The notes beneath the pieces were generated by a model. It did no database searches, had not been told where the DNA came from, and worked only from the letters and a program-made list of their open reading frames with translations. A DNA stretch of 7,562 nt from JBKEAJ01 sp047972135. GTDB lineage: Bacteria; Bacteroidota; Bacteroidia; Bacteroidales; Prolixibacteraceae. The position numbers and the translations under genes were made by a program. Shown piece after piece: positions 6,148-7,562 of this stretch. Positions within the stretch are counted from its first letter, which is position 1. Every line of letters starts with the position of its first letter. The stretch covers positions 1 to 7,562 of the forward strand of contig JBKEAJ010000059.1 in the NCBI GenBank assembly GCA_047972135.1, read 5' to 3'.

Positions 6148-6155
6148 TACTTTTG
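6148..6155 (+). promoter_or_regulatory. Bacteroidota -7 box (TACTTTTG) before the toxin-antitoxin pair
   Basis: TACTTTTG fits TAnnTTTG exactly and lies 28 nt before the antitoxin ATG at 6184, a normal promoter distance. No TTTG -33 element is seen at the expected spacing. The equivalent position in copy 2 is TATCTTTG (7192-7199), so the box is kept while its neighbours change. Confidence 0.55.
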
Positions 6156-6183
6156 CGAGAGGAGATAACAAAAACATAGAATC

Positions 6184-6405
6184 ATGGACATTCAATTGGA
6201 GAAATTAGAAATTATGAAGCTGGTTTTGGAGACGGATAATCCAAGTGTATTGAGGTCGATAAAACAGATTTTTAAGCGAAGAGCTTCGGGCGATTTTTGG
6301 GACGAACTATCGGAAGAACAGCAAATGGATATTTTGATGGGGATTCGAGATGTAGAACAAGGGGCAATAATTGACTACGACTCATTTATGAAAAAACATC
6401 GATAG
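6184..6405 (+). CDS. Antitoxin of a RelE/ParE-type type II toxin-antitoxin pair
   Basis: A 73-residue protein directly upstream of a RelE/ParE-like toxin, overlapping it by one base (stop TAG 6403-6405). This is the usual antitoxin-first order. The N-terminal half (EKLEIMKLVLETDNPSVLRSI) and the following acidic helix (FWDELSEEQQMDILMGIRDVEQG) match small Bacteroidota antitoxins placed before ParE/RelE toxins. The first half probably mediates dimerisation or DNA contacts and the acidic C-terminal part wraps the toxin; this is inferred from family behaviour. A TACTTTTG box lies 28 nt upstream. The pair is probably autorepressed by the antitoxin-toxin complex, but I see no clear operator. Confidence 0.8.
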   Translation: MDIQLEKLEIMKLVLETDNPSVLRSIKQIFKRRASGDFWDELSEEQQMDILMGIRDVEQGAIIDYDSFMKKHR

Positions 6406-6689
6406 TGCGAAAAATCATTTTTTCGAAAAGAGCAAGCTCCCGACTGGAAGCCTTATTGCTATATTTAGAGCGAGAGTGGTCGGTAAAAGTAAAGTACAGT
6501 TTTATAGCTAAGCTGGACAAAGGGTTGGAGCAAATTCAAAATCATCCAGATTCTTGTCCGACAACTGATGCTGTAAAAAGACTTCACCGAATGATTATTA
6601 CAAAACAAACATCGATTTTTTACCGCTATGATTTAGAGAGTATTATTATTGTTTCAGTTTCTGACAATCGTATGAATCCGAAAGCATAA
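6405..6689 (+). CDS. RelE/ParE-family toxin
   Basis: A 94-residue basic protein with the RelE/ParE fold pattern: strand MRKIIFSKRASSRLEALLLY at the start, two helices to about residue 50 (EREWSVKVKYSFIAKLDKGLEQI), NHPDSCP and then strands RLHRMIITKQTSIFYRYD and SIIIVSVSDNRMNPKA. The C-terminal D-N-R-x-N-P is characteristic of Bacteroidota members. RelE-type proteins cut ribosome-bound mRNA and ParE-type proteins poison DNA gyrase; sequence alone does not decide between them. Translation starts with GTG at 6405 inside the antitoxin stop (TAGTG), implying translational coupling. The duplicated epimerase fragment begins 11 bp after the toxin stop, so the pair sits exactly between the two copies of the repeat. 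Confidence 0.87.
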   Translation: MRKIIFSKRASSRLEALLLYLEREWSVKVKYSFIAKLDKGLEQIQNHPDSCPTTDAVKRLHRMIITKQTSIFYRYDLESIIIVSVSDNRMNPKA

Positions 6690-6700
6690 ATCAGAAATTT

Positions 6701-6768
6701 TCCACCACACCCTCCACTACGAATTTATCGAAAAAAACAAGGACGGGATAACGTTTGAGAGCGAATAG
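6701..6768 (+). pseudogene. Duplicate 3' fragment of the epimerase gene
   Basis: It corresponds to 5036-5103, encoding HHTLHYEFIEKNKDGITFES plus the last Glu and the TAG stop at 6766-6768. Only two changes are seen, GAG to GAA and ACT to ACG, both synonymous. It has no start codon and is not expected to be expressed as a protein. Confidence 0.85.
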
Positions 6769-6823
6769 CTTAATCAATGGTGAATGATTAATTAAACAAT
6801 TCAACGATTAAACAGTTCAATAG

Positions 6824-6929
6824 CAAAAATATCAGCAAACAGCTAAAACTAGATTTAGAAAAGCATAATACACAATATTCTGAGATTAAGTTGAAGGTCT
6901 TTATGAATGCTCATGAGTTGATTTGCTGA
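6824..6929 (+). pseudogene. Remnant of the ORF6N gene (3' end only)
   Basis: These 106 bp are identical to 5806-5911 and hold the last 33 or so codons of the truncated ORF6N gene, ending at the same TGA. The start codon position now reads ATA, and the original start frame meets a stop within six codons, so the remnant is silent. The identity of this block, against divergence in the neighbouring spacer, suggests recent exchange or conversion here. Confidence 0.85.
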
Positions 6930-7014
6930 TGTGGTTTTCTCAATTGAAAATGGAGAATTGAAAATGAAAAAACTGCCGGATGTTGGACAATAGATATTAG
7001 ACAATAGGCAAATG

Positions 7015-7063
7015 AAACAGCTGATTCGGTGGGCAGTGCTTAGTGTTCAGGGGTCGGCTGTTT
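7015..7063 (+). terminator. Spacer hairpin, copy 2 (terminator-like)
   Basis: AAACAGCTGA (7015-7024) pairs with TCGGCTGTTT (7054-7063). The single change relative to copy 1 (C to T in the left arm) turns a G-C pair into a U-G pair in plus-strand RNA, so the stem is kept. TTTTACTTAT follows. Confidence 0.45.
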
Positions 7064-7099
7064 TACTTATAGCATATAGCCTACAGCTTATAGCTTTCA

Positions 7100-7169
7100 A
7101 ACCCTAAACCCTAAACAATTCAACAAATAAACAGTTCAACAAATAAACAGTTCAACAAATCAACGCTTC
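7100..7169 (+). repeat. CCCTAAA repeats and 16-bp tandem repeats, copy 2
   Basis: Two CCCTAAA units lie at about 7100-7115. AACAAATAAACAGTTC occurs exactly twice (7122-7137 and 7138-7153), then once in degenerate form (7154-7169, AACAAATCAACGCTTC). Copy 1 of the spacer has one fewer of these 16-bp units. Confidence 0.7.
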
Positions 7170-7191
7170 AACAAAAAACGTTATCTTTGTA

Positions 7192-7199
7192 AAAACGAG
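7192..7199 (+). promoter_or_regulatory. Bacteroidota -7 box (TATCTTTG) before the Rpn-type gene
   Basis: TATCTTTG matches TAnnTTTG exactly and ends 11 nt before the ATG at 7211. It sits at the position matching TACTTTTG in copy 1. The -33 region is the AT-rich repeat and has no clear TTTG. Confidence 0.5.
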
Positions 7200-7210
7200 A
7201 CAGAATTATC

Positions 7211-7562
7211 ATGCTGAAAGATAGATACATAAATCCTCTCACCGATTTCGGTTTCAAGAAGTTATTTGGCACAGAGGTCAACAAAGATCTGCTTATAGAT
7301 TTCTTGAACCAATTGTTGCCAGAGTATCATCGCATCAAGGATTTGACCTATCGACAAAACGAGCACCTGCCGCATACCGAAGTGGACAGGAAAGCTGTTT
7401 TCGATATATATTGCGAGAGCGAGAGTGGCGAGAAGTTCATCGTTGAGATGCAAAAAGCCAAACAAAACTTCTTTAAGGATAGGAGTGTTTTTTACGCCAC
7501 CTTTCCCATTCAGGAGCAAGCTCATAAGGGCGAGTGGAACTTCAAGTTGGCAGCTGTTTACA
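7211..7562 (+). CDS. Rpn-family PD-(D/E)XK nuclease/putative transposase, N-terminal part (runs off right edge)
   Basis: An open frame of 117 codons begins at ATG 7211 and leaves the window. The start MLKDRYINPLTDFGFKKLFG is the hallmark opening of Rpn/PD-(D/E)XK family transposase proteins, very common in Bacteroidales. The nuclease core is visible: D65 in AVFDIYCESESG and E79-x-Q81 in FIVEMQKAK, the D...E-x-Q variant of the PD-(D/E)XK site. The next segment, FFKDRSVFYATFPIQEQ, is also typical. Known members are recombination-promoting DNA endonucleases; true transposition is not established for most. The protein is normally around 300 residues, so about 60% is outside. It uses the copy-2 spacer as its leader and has a TATCTTTG box 11 nt before the ATG. 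Confidence 0.88.
   Translation, partial: MLKDRYINPLTDFGFKKLFGTEVNKDLLIDFLNQLLPEYHRIKDLTYRQNEHLPHTEVDRKAVFDIYCESESGEKFIVEMQKAKQNFFKDRSVFYATFPIQEQAHKGEWNFKLAAVY

Larger units (their letters stand above)
5806..6155 (+). repeat. Duplicated segment, copy 1, right arm (ORF6N 3' end and spacer)
   Basis: Repeated at 6824-7199. The first 106 bp (5806-5911) are identical in both copies. The spacer after them is clearly homologous but has accumulated substitutions and differing numbers of short repeats. Similarity fades right after the -7 box at 6148-6155, so the two copies lead into unrelated genes. Between this arm and the left arm, copy 1 retains the ORF6N gene that copy 2 lost. Confidence 0.9.
6701..7199 (+). 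repeat. Duplicated segment, copy 2 (deletion derivative)
   Basis: This 499-bp block joins counterparts of 5036-5163 and 5806-6155, with the 649 bp between them missing. The join lies in CAAAAAT, present in both CAAAAATGTCAGC (5157-5169) and CAAAAATATCAGC (5806-5818). Copy 2 reads CAAAAATATCAGC at 6824-6836. The copy begins 11 bp after the toxin stop and ends at the -7 box of the Rpn-type gene. Confidence 0.9.

Noticed and set aside
5912..7200. CRISPR array as an explanation of the repeats
   Set aside because: The repeats are long duplicated blocks and short tandem AT-rich units, with no regularly spaced unique spacers and no cas genes.
7262..7525. Minus-strand ORF of 87 codons
   Set aside because: It is antisense to the Rpn-type gene, whose plus-strand reading has clear family motifs.

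Overview
The window looks like a Bacteroidota chromosome, most likely from the order Bacteroidales (Prevotella/Alloprevotella/Porphyromonas-like). The support is AT-rich sequence with the TAnnTTTG -7 promoter box of that phylum, a protein resembling TssO of the Bacteroidota-specific type VI secretion system (T6SS), an ORF6N-domain protein, a PD-(D/E)XK (Rpn-type) transposase/nuclease, and IS256- and IS4-like elements. Species cannot be fixed from the sequence alone. All identifications come from reading the sequence; no database was searched.

Left part (1-3168), a damaged, IS-rich zone. The minus strand at the left edge carries the start of an IS4-like transposase that runs out of the window. 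Next come a very AT-rich secreted protein of unknown function and a tssO-like gene cut short by an IS256-family element (about 1299-2769). The stop codon of the truncated gene lies inside the left inverted repeat of the IS. Between the transposase gene and the right IS end is a 139-nt nested inverted repeat with five stems in register (40 base pairs). To the right of the IS lies a decayed reading frame (2794-3168), interrupted by in-frame TAA codons, whose two halves appear to encode a repeated protein motif.

Middle part (3278-5103), surface-polysaccharide genes. A family 2 glycosyltransferase and an extended-SDR NAD-dependent epimerase/dehydratase are 5 bp apart and probably form one operon. 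They read as the tail of a capsule, O-antigen or exopolysaccharide locus.

Right part (5036-7562), a duplicated and remodelled accessory zone. The last 68 bp of the epimerase gene, the start and end of an ORF6N-type gene, and the roughly 240-bp spacer after it are present twice. In copy 1 the ORF6N gene (5162-5911) is present and the spacer leads into a RelE/ParE-type toxin-antitoxin pair (6184-6689). In copy 2 (6701-7199) the ORF6N gene has lost 649 bp between short direct repeats, and the spacer leads into an unrelated Rpn-type nuclease/transposase gene that leaves the window at 7562. Each spacer carries the same hairpin, plant-telomere-like CCCTAAA repeats, AT-rich 16-bp repeats and a TAnnTTTG box just before the downstream gene. 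The arrangement resembles a repeat-bounded exchange site that gives different cargo genes a similar leader. It is the most interesting part of the window, together with the large hairpin in the IS256 element.
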